Of a DNA stretch of 34,778 bases, positions 1 to 7,906 are shown one piece after another. The first letter of the stretch is position 1; every line of letters starts with the position of its first letter. The DNA lies in contig JAGWBT010000006.1 in NCBI GenBank assembly GCA_021295755.1, positions 1 to 34,778 on the forward strand, read 5' to 3'. Below the pieces are notes generated by a model, which worked only from the letters and a program-made list of their open reading frames with translations, was not told where the DNA came from and made no database searches. The stretch comes from Candidatus Poribacteria bacterium (lineage in GTDB: Bacteria; Poribacteria; WGA-4E; PCPOR2b). The position numbers were made by a program, and so were the translations under genes.

Positions 1-46
1 TCAAGATTAAACTTGCTAAAGCAATCTGTATACCAAGTATGAATAC

Positions 47-391
47 TTGGGTTTTAGACCTAAAGGTTTTTTTGATAATCCCGCCGCTACCCGTGAACAT
101 CCGTTATTATTTGAATTGTCACGTCCTCTTGATGACTTAGCCGAGATGCGGCTAACTGATTTCGCAGGCAAAAGAATAACTATGAAACAGATTTATGACC
201 AACATAATATAGGTAAACCTTATATTCCATCCAATTATAAAGATGTTTTGGCAACTCTTGAAGCTGAGGGGAAAATCCAAACGAATCCTCCTGCAGATAA
301 ACGAATTAAGCGAAAGGACAAAGTCACTGGAGAGAAAAAAGTCACGTTTGCGGATAAGGTCATCGTAACATTTCCACCGAGGAGAGAATAG
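47..391 (+). CDS. C-terminal fragment of three-Cys-motif partner protein (TcmP-like)
   Basis: This is an open frame of 114 codons from a TTG, with TAA in the same frame at 17-19, so only the C-terminal part of a longer protein is present in this frame. The visible part resembles the small winged-helix-like tail I associate with TcmP proteins: a segment with KRITMKQIYDQHN, then NYKDVLATLEAEGKI, then a basic stretch and a final beta-like run ending VIVTFPPRRE. The strongest support is the neighbour: the DUF5131 gene starts 2 bp after the stop, and TcmP is named for being partner to that family. TcmP function is not established. The fragment could be a degraded 3' end, a frameshifted gene whose 5' part lies before the window, or a stand-alone small protein. 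The family call is moderate and intactness is doubtful. Confidence 0.5.
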   Translation: MGFRPKGFFDNPAATREHPLLFELSRPLDDLAEMRLTDFAGKRITMKQIYDQHNIGKPYIPSNYKDVLATLEAEGKIQTNPPADKRIKRKDKVTGEKKVTFADKVIVTFPPRRE

Positions 392-393
392 AA

Positions 394-1167
394 ATGGCAA
401 CGAAATCAAAGATAGAGTGGACACAGTCAACGTGGAATCCAGTTCGAGGGTGCACTCGTGTTTCTGAAGGCTGCCGTTTCTGCTATGCTGAACGAATTGC
501 TGCCAGATTTTCTGGAAAGGGCATGGCATACGAAGGGTTAGTGAAAACAACCAAAACTGGACCAAAATGGACAAGTAAGATACAGACAATCCCTGAATTG
601 CTTGAAGCCCCCCTGAAATGGAAAAAATCTCAATTGATCTTTGTCAACTCTATGAGCGATCTTTTTCATGAAGATGTTTCCCTTCCTTTCATTTCTCAGG
701 TTTTTGATGTCATGGAACGGGCTCATTGGCATCAATTTCAGGTGCTTACAAAGCGTTCGCAACGGCTATCTGAGCTTAGTGACAAAATACATTGGCCCAA
801 GAATGTATGGATGGGCGTCAGTATTGAAAATCAGGATTGTACCTCCCGCATTGATTGCTTAAGGAAGACGGGAGCTGCTATCAAATTTCTATCCTTGGAG
901 CCCTTGATCGGTCCCTTAACAGATTTGAAATTGGAATCCATAGATTGGGTTATTGTGGGAGGAGAGTCTGGTTATGGGGCAAGACCTATCCAAAAAGAGT
1001 GGGTCATTGATATTCGCGAACAATGCAAAACTTATGGTGTTCCATTGTTCGTAAAACAGATGGGATCAGCTTGGGCACAAGCGTCTCAAGCCAAAGACAA
1101 AAAGGGCGGCGATATATCTGAGTGGCCAGCAGATTTACAGATACGAAACTATCCTTTTTATTTTTAG
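394..1167 (+). CDS. DUF5131 family (phage Gp37/Gp68-type) three-Cys-motif protein
   Basis: A 257-residue protein of the phage Gp37/Gp68 (DUF5131) family. The N-terminus carries the diagnostic three-cysteine block: WNPVRGC at residues 14-20, then Cys27 and Cys30 followed by YAER, a CX6CX2C arrangement that recalls iron-sulfur/radical-SAM-like proteins. Other family blocks follow in order: FVNSMSDLFHEDV, QVLTKRSQRL, WMGVSIENQ, LSLEPLIGPL, DWVIVGGESGYGARP and FVKQMG near the end. The ATG has a GAGGAGAG ribosome-binding site and lies 2 bp after the TcmP-like fragment, so the two were probably cotranscribed. The biochemical activity of the family is unknown to me. It is common on phages and mobile regions, but no other phage gene is visible here. 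Length and motifs look intact. Confidence 0.9.
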   Translation: MATKSKIEWTQSTWNPVRGCTRVSEGCRFCYAERIAARFSGKGMAYEGLVKTTKTGPKWTSKIQTIPELLEAPLKWKKSQLIFVNSMSDLFHEDVSLPFISQVFDVMERAHWHQFQVLTKRSQRLSELSDKIHWPKNVWMGVSIENQDCTSRIDCLRKTGAAIKFLSLEPLIGPLTDLKLESIDWVIVGGESGYGARPIQKEWVIDIREQCKTYGVPLFVKQMGSAWAQASQAKDKKGGDISEWPADLQIRNYPFYF

Positions 1168-1252
1168 AACATAAAATGAATAGAACTTCCAGATCAATGG
1201 AAGGACGTGCGATAAACTAGCAAAGTGTGAGCCACCAAAGAGGAAAATCATA

Positions 1253-2281
1253 ATGCAAGAAATTAAGGTTGGTATCATCGGCGCGGGTGGAATTGCCGGT
1301 GGTAAACATCTGCCAGGACACAGGAATGTCGAAGGTGTTTCAATCATTGGTGTCTGCGATATTGACCGACAGCGTGCGGAGAATTTTGCGAAGCAGCACG
1401 ACATCAAACATATCTTCACTGACTACAACGAACTCGTCGCAATGCCTGAATTGGACGCTGTCAGTGTCTGTACGCCGAATAATTTTCACGCTCCGCCATC
1501 AATCGCAGCACTTGAAGCGGGGAAGCACGTGATCTGCGAGAAGCCAATCGCCGGAAATGCAATCGATGGTCAGGCTATGGTCGATGCTCAGAAAGCATCG
1601 GGAAAAGTGCTTCAGATTGGGTTACAATCACGATTTAGCCCACAAGCGCGGACCTTGCGCAAGTTATATGACGATGGTTTCTTCGGCGATATTTACTACG
1701 CTCGCGCAATGGCAATGCGACGACGGGGTATACCTGCTACACCATCGTTCATTACAAAATCAATAGCAGGAGGCGGACCCCTGATTGACATCGGGGTGCA
1801 TATCCTCGATGTGTTGTTGTGGATGATCGGCGCACCGAAACCAATCGAAGCATTTGGATCAATCGCGCAGAAATTTGGACATCAAGCCGATGTGATTAAC
1901 GATTGGGGAACATGGATCCCTGCCCAATTCGATGTCGAAGATTTTGCGATGGGCGCTGTCCGCTTTGAAGGGGGCTTAACCGTGACGTTGGAAACCGCGT
2001 GGGCATCTCATATTGAAAATACCGGACAGACCTTCTTCATGGGCGACAGAGCCGGTGCGACATACAGTCCCACACGCATCTATATGGATAAAGAAGATGA
2101 AATGATCGACTATGAACCGGAATTCCTTACCGGTTTGCTGGGGGAATTTGAGTCCTTCCATAAAGCGATTCGTGAAGGGTTGCCGTCACCTGTGCCGGCA
2201 GAAGAGGTGCTACTTGTTGCAAAAATCTTCGATGCCCTCTACGAATCTGCCCGAATCGGTCGGTCCGTACCGATCCGATGA
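1253..2281 (+). CDS. Gfo/Idh/MocA family NAD(P)-dependent oxidoreductase
   Basis: A 342-residue cytoplasmic dehydrogenase of the Gfo/Idh/MocA family, which oxidises or reduces sugars, inositols and related polyols with NAD(P). The Rossmann nucleotide-binding loop is GAGGIAG at residues 10-16, and the family EKP motif is at 96-98 with the expected catalytic Lys97. The substrate-domain motif GGGPLIDIGVHILD at about 173-186 supplies the Asp179/His183 pair typical of active members. The start ATG follows GAGGAAAATCATA. It lies 85 bp after the DUF5131 gene and 90 bp before a glycosyltransferase on the same strand, so it may be the first gene of a sugar-related cluster. The true substrate cannot be assigned from sequence. 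Confidence 0.93.
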   Translation: MQEIKVGIIGAGGIAGGKHLPGHRNVEGVSIIGVCDIDRQRAENFAKQHDIKHIFTDYNELVAMPELDAVSVCTPNNFHAPPSIAALEAGKHVICEKPIAGNAIDGQAMVDAQKASGKVLQIGLQSRFSPQARTLRKLYDDGFFGDIYYARAMAMRRRGIPATPSFITKSIAGGGPLIDIGVHILDVLLWMIGAPKPIEAFGSIAQKFGHQADVINDWGTWIPAQFDVEDFAMGAVRFEGGLTVTLETAWASHIENTGQTFFMGDRAGATYSPTRIYMDKEDEMIDYEPEFLTGLLGEFESFHKAIREGLPSPVPAEEVLLVAKIFDALYESARIGRSVPIR

Positions 2282-2371
2282 GTCCTCCGAGATCCCCCGG
2301 CTCCCCGTGTCAAGTTCTTGTAGCAAAAGCAAGATCATAATCGAACAATCAACGCGGTAAGGGGAAATTCG

Positions 2372-3391
2372 TTGAGAAATCGAATTCTTGTCATCCAAAC
2401 CGGCGGTTGGGTCGGAGATATGGTGCTGCTCACACCGGCATTAAGAGCACTGAAAATCGCGTATCCCCAATCCCACTTAGCACTGCTAATTCGCCCACTC
2501 GTTGCGGACTTGATGGCGACCCACCCATATATCGATGAAGTGATGGTTGATAATAAGGGGAAGGGGCTCAACCTTTTGCCATCTTTCTATAAATCAGTGA
2601 ACGAGATGCGCCGGTCAGACTTCGATCTTGCGGTCGTCCTTCACCCAACCTCCTTTCGTAACGCATTGATCCCATTTTTGGCGGATATTCCTGAACGGAT
2701 TGGCTCAAATGTAAGTGGGCGGGGTATCCTCCTAACGCGAACTTGCGTGGACCGGACGGACCGCCACGAAGTCCACCGTTATCTGCGCGTGCTGAAGTTA
2801 ATCGATATCCACGAACCAAACGCAAAATTGGAGTTTTGGCACATGGACGCAGACCGTCATGCGGCGCGTCAGATACTTGCAACGCACGGTATCTCTCTCA
2901 AGGAAAACCTGATTGGAGTAAATCTCGGCACGACATGGCGTACAAAACGCTGGGCCCTAGAGAAGTTTGCGGAAGTGATAGCACAAGTACAAAAACGTTT
3001 CGGTGCGCGAATACTGCTCACCGGCTCAACCGCCGAAATCCCACTCGGCGAAGCGTTAGCACAAATTACAAAAGTGGAAACAATTAACCTGATTGGAAAA
3101 ACAACGCTGATGCAGCTCGGTGCCCTGATCGAAAGTTGCACCTTTTACCTGACCTGCGACAGCGGTCCGATGCACATCGCGGCAGCTGTGGGGACACCGA
3201 CGATCGCGCTCTTTGGTCCCACTAGCCCGATCCGTCACGGTCCCTATGGCGAAAACCACGAAGTTATTGAGAAGCCGGTAGAATGTCGTCCCTGCTATAA
3301 GCGGAAGTGTATGCGAAAGGATCAACCACATCTGTGTATGACAGAAATTCATCCCAATGAGGTAGTCGCTCAAGTTCTAAAGGAGACCTGA
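2372..3391 (+). CDS. waaF: Glycosyltransferase family 9, LPS heptosyltransferase II-like
   Basis: A 339-residue family 9 glycosyltransferase, most like ADP-heptose:LPS heptosyltransferase II, which adds heptose to the lipopolysaccharide inner core at the cytoplasmic face of the inner membrane. Visible hallmarks are GGWVGDMVLLTPALRALK at residues 11-28, the KRW of the donor site at 192-194, DSGPMHIAAAVGTPTIALFG at 263-282, and the C-terminal cysteine cluster (Cys305, 308, 313, 322) seen in many WaaF/RfaF-type proteins. It begins with TTG after an AAGGGGA-like site. The ribokinase gene starts 14 bp after its stop. It implies an outer membrane with LPS-like glycolipid, although the acceptor and the exact heptose are inferred. 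The symbol is given at family level only. Confidence 0.82.
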   Translation: MRNRILVIQTGGWVGDMVLLTPALRALKIAYPQSHLALLIRPLVADLMATHPYIDEVMVDNKGKGLNLLPSFYKSVNEMRRSDFDLAVVLHPTSFRNALIPFLADIPERIGSNVSGRGILLTRTCVDRTDRHEVHRYLRVLKLIDIHEPNAKLEFWHMDADRHAARQILATHGISLKENLIGVNLGTTWRTKRWALEKFAEVIAQVQKRFGARILLTGSTAEIPLGEALAQITKVETINLIGKTTLMQLGALIESCTFYLTCDSGPMHIAAAVGTPTIALFGPTSPIRHGPYGENHEVIEKPVECRPCYKRKCMRKDQPHLCMTEIHPNEVVAQVLKET

Positions 3392-3405
3392 CGGGAGATA
3401 AGCGC

Positions 3406-4335
3406 ATGAAACAGATCGCTGTCATCGGTAGCGTTGTCATAGATTTGGCGGTGCAAACACCACGCCTTCCCACTAGGGGAGAAACGCTGTTGGCGGACAA
3501 TTTTAAAATTGGTCCCGGTGGTAAAGGGGCTAACGCCGCGGTCGCTGTACAAAGGGCAGGAGGGGCAGCGGTGCTGCTCGGCTGCATCGGGGCCGACGAC
3601 TTTGGGCGTATGGAAATAGCTGCCTTGCAAGCGGAAGGTGTTGATGTGGATGCCGTCACGGTCCACCCACAAGCCTCGACAGGTGTGGGCATCGCAATGA
3701 TCGATGCCGACGGCGAAAACACCATCTTAGGGATCTTAGGCGCTAACGACTGCTTGAGTTCTGATGATGTGAAACAAGCCTTGGCACTGCATCGCGACAC
3801 GTTGGACGGTATCTTGGTCAACTTTGAAGTTCCCGAACCCGCCGTGGCGACTGCTGTACAACTAGGAGTAGATTATGGCGTTCCGGTGATTGTGGACGCC
3901 GGTCCCGCCCGCCCCTACAGTCCTGAAACTTGGTGCAACTGCACAATCCTAACACCCAACGAACAGGAAACAGAGACCTTGGTGGGTTATTCCGTTTCGG
4001 ATGACACAACAGCAGAGCGAGCTGCACGTGAACTTCTCGGAATGGGGCCCAGTGCCGTGGTACTACATCGGGGAGCACATGGTGCTCTTCTTGTAATGCC
4101 GGATGATACAATTCACATTCCGAGTTTCCCAGTGGATGTGGTGGACACAACCGGAGCAGGAGACGCTTTCTCAGGCGCATTATCTGTCGCCGTAGCGGAA
4201 GGGCTGCCGCTTGTGGACGCTATCCGTCGTGCCAACGCCGCAGGTGCGTTAGCTGTCACCCGTTTGGGAACGCTGCCCGTCATGCCTACTCGTCAGGAAG
4301 TAGATACGTTTTTGAAAAATCAAAGTGAACATTAG
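3406..4335 (+). CDS. rbsK: Ribokinase (PfkB family carbohydrate kinase)
   Basis: A 309-residue PfkB-family sugar kinase that best fits ribokinase, which phosphorylates D-ribose to ribose 5-phosphate using ATP. It has the first PfkB signature around GPGGKGANAAVAVQRAGG (residues 36-53), the substrate-region TGVGIAMIDADGENTI, the NEQET stretch of ribokinases, and the second signature DTTGAGDAFSGAL beginning at residue 247 with catalytic Asp253. Length equals that of bacterial RbsK. The ATG is preceded by GGGAG, and the gap to the glycosyltransferase is 14 bp, so the two are probably cotranscribed. An alternative is a kinase for another sugar of the same subfamily. A composite repeat begins 9 bp after the stop codon. 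Confidence 0.85.
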   Translation: MKQIAVIGSVVIDLAVQTPRLPTRGETLLADNFKIGPGGKGANAAVAVQRAGGAAVLLGCIGADDFGRMEIAALQAEGVDVDAVTVHPQASTGVGIAMIDADGENTILGILGANDCLSSDDVKQALALHRDTLDGILVNFEVPEPAVATAVQLGVDYGVPVIVDAGPARPYSPETWCNCTILTPNEQETETLVGYSVSDDTTAERAARELLGMGPSAVVLHRGAHGALLVMPDDTIHIPSFPVDVVDTTGAGDAFSGALSVAVAEGLPLVDAIRRANAAGALAVTRLGTLPVMPTRQEVDTFLKNQSEH

Positions 4336-4343
4336 ACTATTGA

Positions 4344-4588
4344 AACGCAAGTTGCTAGTGATGTACCGTGCGATCAAATTGACCCCTATACCCGTAGGTC
4401 GGGCCTCCCCGATAAATCGGGATTCAAAGTGACTTACCCGACCCAAAGCAGCCCCAGAGGGGCGATATGTGTATAGCATATCAATAAACCAATACCCCCA
4501 AGCCCCAGAGGGGCGACATGTGTGTCGTAAATTTGGTTATTTCTGATAGGTATCGGGTATCAAAACTTGACCTATATAGCAACTTGCG
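4344..4588. repeat. MITE-like composite repeat, copy 1, with inverted ends
   Basis: This 245-bp intergenic element is bounded by AACGCAAGTTGCTAG (4344-4358) and TAGCAACTTGCG (4577-4588); the 12 bases CGCAAGTTGCTA are a perfect terminal inverted repeat. Inside are a GTAGGTCGGGC segment, a palindromic CCCGATAAATCGGG, and two GCCCCAGAGGGGC hairpin units starting at 4451 and 4502. No obvious target-site duplication flanks it. It contains no gene and fills almost all of the gap between the ribokinase gene and the gene at 4618. Confidence 0.7.
4451..4529. repeat. Paired GCCCCAGAGGGGC hairpin units, copy 1
   Basis: Two units start 51 bp apart (4451 and 4502). Each begins with GCCCCAGAGGGGC, a 5-bp stem with an AGA loop. 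This is followed by a second small palindromic arm: GATATGTGTATAG in the first unit, and CGACATGTGTGTCG in the second, which is a 5-bp stem closed on TGTG. The same pairing is found at 26558-26635 and 32828-32906. Confidence 0.75.
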
Positions 4589-4617
4589 CTAGTTAAGCAC
4601 AACGAGGAGAAAGCAGG

Positions 4618-5892
4618 ATGGATCGAACCCATCAATACGCAGGCTTGCACAATGCAACACAGCAGGGATTCAGCGTCGATCAATGCGCCGCCCGAATCCA
4701 TCGATTCGCCTACGTGGCAGAACGATTGATGTTTCTGCAAGCTGCCCACATCATCAGTACACCAGAGCGAGATGTCAAGGTACTGTTGGCAAGGCTGCAA
4801 TACGAAGACTCCCAGCACGCGTCTCAATTCAAAGCCCGATTGCCTGAGCTGCGCATCTCTAAAACAAAAGCGTATCAAGTCCCCGATACATCCTTGCAAA
4901 TCGTGTTCGATGAAGCGATGTACGCGGCGAATACCGTTGAACTGTTGGCGGGATTAACAAAAGTGTTCAAACCCGCGCTTTTGGACGCATACCAAAGGTA
5001 TGTCAGCGAAACCAACGGTTTGGCGGACTATCCTACCGTGCGCATCCTGAAAACCGTCATCGCCGAAGTAGAAGAAGGCTTGGGTCTGCTAGAAGCCGCC
5101 TACCACGATGTCGTTGATACGCCGGAAAAAGAAGCAGAAGCGGAGACTTGGAGCAGGACGCTTCACAACCTGCTTGCAGCTGCGGGGGGCATTGATGGTA
5201 CAGGCGAAGTGAACCTTGACGCGCTCCAACCCATCCGAGCGGCAACCCCATATCTGATTCCGAAGCAGCTCACCCGCGATGATACTTTTCCGCGTGTGTG
5301 GGATATTATCCATGTCGACAACGAGCGGGTAGAAGAGCGATTGATGCAGATGATTGCAACCCGTCTCGGAGAAACCACGATTGCCGAAGCATTGGGATTT
5401 GTGCTGTACGAAATGAAAGGGCAGCAGTGGGAATTTTATGCCGATATTTCCCGTCACCTCTGGGACGAAATGCGCCATTCCGTCTTTGGTGAAGCAGCGA
5501 CAGAGGACATCTTTGATAAACGTTCCGTGATGCCAATACGCGATTGGGAATCTGCCTATCTCTTTAAGATGCCGCCCCTCGAATTATATGCCATGCTTTT
5601 CGGCGTCGAAGCAGGTCTCATGAAATACCCACCCGGCAAGCGCGAAGAGTTCGAGTTTTGCCGCGATACCGCTCGCCATCCCCTAATGACAACCCTTCAG
5701 GATTTCGACTGGGCAGACGAGGTGTTGCATGTCCACATCGCCCGCCAACGCCTAAAGGAATGGTTTGACGGCAGTCCAGAAGAATTGCAAGCACTAGGTC
5801 AAAAAGGGTTAGACTTCCGGGCGCAAGCGCGAGCGATGCATCCGCAATCCCCCTTGCCCGACGCAAGCAGAAAAATCAGAAACCCGAAATAA
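4618..5892 (+). CDS. Ferritin-like (putative diiron) domain protein
   Basis: A 424-residue, mainly helical protein that I do not recognise by name. Its C-terminal half has the spacing of a ferritin-like diiron protein: Glu265 on one helix, then DEMRH at 283-287, Glu331, and DEVLH at 367-371, i.e. repeated E/ExxH helices. The N-terminal half shows a weaker set (Glu35, EDSQH at 63-67, Glu108, EVEEGLGLLEAA), suggesting two four-helix units, perhaps only one of which binds metal. No signal peptide or membrane segment is visible. The ATG follows ACGAGGAGAAAG. The ThDP enzyme gene lies 138 bp downstream on the same strand, separated by a hairpin. A role in metal-dependent oxidation or iron handling is inference; the metal-site pattern is what is actually seen. 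Confidence 0.6.
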   Translation: MDRTHQYAGLHNATQQGFSVDQCAARIHRFAYVAERLMFLQAAHIISTPERDVKVLLARLQYEDSQHASQFKARLPELRISKTKAYQVPDTSLQIVFDEAMYAANTVELLAGLTKVFKPALLDAYQRYVSETNGLADYPTVRILKTVIAEVEEGLGLLEAAYHDVVDTPEKEAEAETWSRTLHNLLAAAGGIDGTGEVNLDALQPIRAATPYLIPKQLTRDDTFPRVWDIIHVDNERVEERLMQMIATRLGETTIAEALGFVLYEMKGQQWEFYADISRHLWDEMRHSVFGEAATEDIFDKRSVMPIRDWESAYLFKMPPLELYAMLFGVEAGLMKYPPGKREEFEFCRDTARHPLMTTLQDFDWADEVLHVHIARQRLKEWFDGSPEELQALGQKGLDFRAQARAMHPQSPLPDASRKIRNPK

Positions 5893-5924
5893 TTGAAATA
5901 AACTTCCTGGTTCATATCAAAAAA

Positions 5925-5979
5925 GTGTAAAGCGCGAAGAGAAACCGAGTTTTTTTTGAAAACTTGGTTTCTGTTACAC
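5925..5979 (+). terminator. Long hairpin between the ferritin-like and ThDP genes
   Basis: GAAACCGAGTTTT (5941-5953) pairs with AAAACTTGGTTTC (5959-5971), a 13-bp stem with one G-T wobble. An outer arm GTGTAA (5925-5930) pairs with TTACAC (5974-5979) and is followed by CATTTTT. It could terminate transcription after the upstream gene, or it could be a dispersed palindromic repeat, since the T-run after the stem is short. Confidence 0.45.
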
Positions 5980-6030
5980 CATTTTTCAACATAAGTGACC
6001 CCGCTTTAGACATACAAATAAGGAGACTTT

Positions 6031-7665
6031 ATGAAAGTTGCTGATGCTGTTGCTCACATTTTGAAGGCAGAGGGTGTAGAATACCTATTTGCTTATCCGG
6101 TCAATCCAATCATTGATGCCGCAGCCGCTGTGGGAATCCGCCCGATCATCGTCCGCCAAGAACGCATTGGCCTCCATATGGCGGATGCGTTCAGTCGGGT
6201 GTCTTCCGGTGAACGGATCGGGGTGTTTTGTATGCAGAGTGGTCCCGGTTCGGAGAACGCCTTTGGTGGTGTCGCACAGGCTTATGGCGATTCAGTGCCA
6301 ATCGTGGTGTTACCGATGGGTTACTCGCGTTCCTTGACCAACGTTCCCCCTAATTTCAATTCCTTCCTCAACTTCCAGAATGTTACCAAGTCCTGCGAGC
6401 AGGTTATTCTACCTCAAGCAGCGCCCGATGCTCTGAGACGCGCCTTTACTCAGGTAAGGAACGGCAGACCCCGTCCGGCGTTGGTGGAATTTCCCAACGA
6501 TGTGTTTCAGGAGGAGATCTCTGAACCTCTGAATTACCAACCCACCCCGGTCTCCCGCCCTGCGCCAGACCCCAACGAGATTCCAAAAATCGCTGATGTC
6601 TTGCTAGAGGCGGAACGACCTGTGTTTTACGCAGGTCAAGGAGTCCACTATGCCAAAGGATGGAACGCTTTAAGGGAACTCGCCGAACTTCTGGAGGCAC
6701 CCACGACCACCAGTCTCGGCGGCAAGAGTGCTTTCCCTGAAAACCATCCCCTCTCTCTCGGCTCCGGCGGTCGATCTCTGCCAAAACCAGTGCATCACTT
6801 CCTGCAAAATGCGGACGTTATTTTCGGAATCGGGTGCAGCTTCAGCATCACCAACTACGCACCAACCATACCAAAAGGCAAAACAATTATTCATGCCACG
6901 TTGGATGCAGCAGATCTCAACAAAGATGTAGCCGTGGAACACGCTCTAATTGGGGATGCTCGCTTGACTCTAGAGGCGTTAGTCAATGAAATTCGTGGGC
7001 GTCTAAACGGCAACCCACGAGGTCGCCTTGAGAGCGTGACGCGGGAGATTCAAACGGTCAGGCAGGAATGGCTAGCACAGTGGAATCCCAAATTGACCTC
7101 CAACGAAGTTCCCCTTTCCCCTTACCGAGTGATTCAGGATCTGATGAACACGGTAGATGTGGCAAACACTATTATCACCCACGATGCCGGAAGTCCGCGT
7201 GATCAGCTTTCACCCTTCTGGGAATCGGTCACACCGCTGTCCTATATCGGCTGGGGCAAAACCACACAACTGGGGTACGGACTTGGGCTGATGATGGGCG
7301 CGAAGTTAGCAGAACCGGACAAGCTGTGCATCAACATCTGGGGCGATGCCGCCATCGGTTTCACAGGCATGGATTTCGAGACCGCCGTCAGAGCGGGTAT
7401 CCCCATCCTGTCAGTGCTGTTTAACAACTTCTCCATGGCAATCGAATTGCCGATTATGCAGCTGTCCACTGAGAAATATCGCAGCACAGACATATCTGGA
7501 AACTACGCCGACATGGCAAAGGCATTCGGCGGCTACGGCGAGCGAATAGAAACGCCGGATCAGATTATCCCTGCTATCAAACGCGGAATTCAGAAAACAG
7601 AAGAAGGAGTTCCGACCTTGTTGGAATTCATCACGGCAAAGGAAATCGACTTCTCCATGTTCTAG
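6031..7665 (+). CDS. Thiamine diphosphate-dependent enzyme, acetolactate synthase-like
   Basis: A 544-residue member of the ThDP-dependent acetolactate synthase/benzoylformate decarboxylase superfamily, cytoplasmic, with the usual PYR, central and PP domains. The catalytic cofactor-activating Glu is Glu44 in VRQERIGLHMADAFSR. The PP-domain metal motif begins at Gly438-Asp439 and ends in FNN (Asn465-466); it reads GDA where GDG is usual. The FAD/central-domain sequence does not let me name a substrate. Length matches the superfamily, and the start has AAGGAGACTTT before ATG. It follows the ferritin-like gene and precedes an HD-domain gene on the same strand. It is more divergent than a housekeeping IlvB, and no small regulatory subunit (ilvN) is next to it, so a catabolic decarboxylase or lyase role is more likely than branched-chain amino acid synthesis. 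Confidence 0.87.
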   Translation: MKVADAVAHILKAEGVEYLFAYPVNPIIDAAAAVGIRPIIVRQERIGLHMADAFSRVSSGERIGVFCMQSGPGSENAFGGVAQAYGDSVPIVVLPMGYSRSLTNVPPNFNSFLNFQNVTKSCEQVILPQAAPDALRRAFTQVRNGRPRPALVEFPNDVFQEEISEPLNYQPTPVSRPAPDPNEIPKIADVLLEAERPVFYAGQGVHYAKGWNALRELAELLEAPTTTSLGGKSAFPENHPLSLGSGGRSLPKPVHHFLQNADVIFGIGCSFSITNYAPTIPKGKTIIHATLDAADLNKDVAVEHALIGDARLTLEALVNEIRGRLNGNPRGRLESVTREIQTVRQEWLAQWNPKLTSNEVPLSPYRVIQDLMNTVDVANTIITHDAGSPRDQLSPFWESVTPLSYIGWGKTTQLGYGLGLMMGAKLAEPDKLCINIWGDAAIGFTGMDFETAVRAGIPILSVLFNNFSMAIELPIMQLSTEKYRSTDISGNYADMAKAFGGYGERIETPDQIIPAIKRGIQKTEEGVPTLLEFITAKEIDFSMF

Positions 7666-7906
7666 AACTCCGTAGGAGTTACGCATCTCAGATTGTAGTT
7701 GCCCGATTTATCGGGCGTCGAGGGACATGTTCAGACTCCACACCCATCGTAGGCGGGGCATCTTGCCCCGCTCTTACATCACTCAACCCGATAAAAACTC
7801 GGTGTTTCTCTCATTTGCACTTTCTTTTTATATGAATCCCATAAGTCAGACACCAACGAACTAATGAACCAAATGGTTTTCACGTTTCACGTTCTAGGAG
7901 AAAATT
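7666..7906. repeat. Intergenic cluster of short palindromic repeats
   Basis: No gene is visible in this gap. It contains a CCCGATTTATCGGG-type palindrome near 7703, the GCGGGGCATCTTGCCCCGC hairpin (7753-7771), and an AATGAACCAAATGG plus TTTTCACGTTTCACG unit (about 7863-7891). Variants of the last recur at about 22336-22416 and 34172-34216. Confidence 0.6.
7749..7771. repeat. GTAGG-GCGGGGCATCTTGCCCCGC hairpin, copy 1
   Basis: An 8-bp perfect stem, GCGGGGCA/TGCCCCGC, around a TCT loop, preceded by GTAG. The same unit recurs at 15665-15687 (one arm base changed) and 20295-20317. There is no T-run after it, so it behaves as a dispersed repeat rather than a classical terminator. Confidence 0.75.

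Noticed and set aside
152-589. Long minus-strand open frame opposite TcmP-like and DUF5131 genes
   Set aside because: It is antisense to two better supported genes and has no recognisable domain or start signal.
2568-2882. 104-codon minus-strand open frame inside the glycosyltransferase gene
   Set aside because: Antisense shadow with no start signal; the plus-strand frame carries clear family motifs.
4451-4529. CRISPR array suspected from the regularly spaced repeat units
   Set aside because: Only two units per locus, the spacing contains partly conserved sequence rather than unique spacers, and no cas gene is present.
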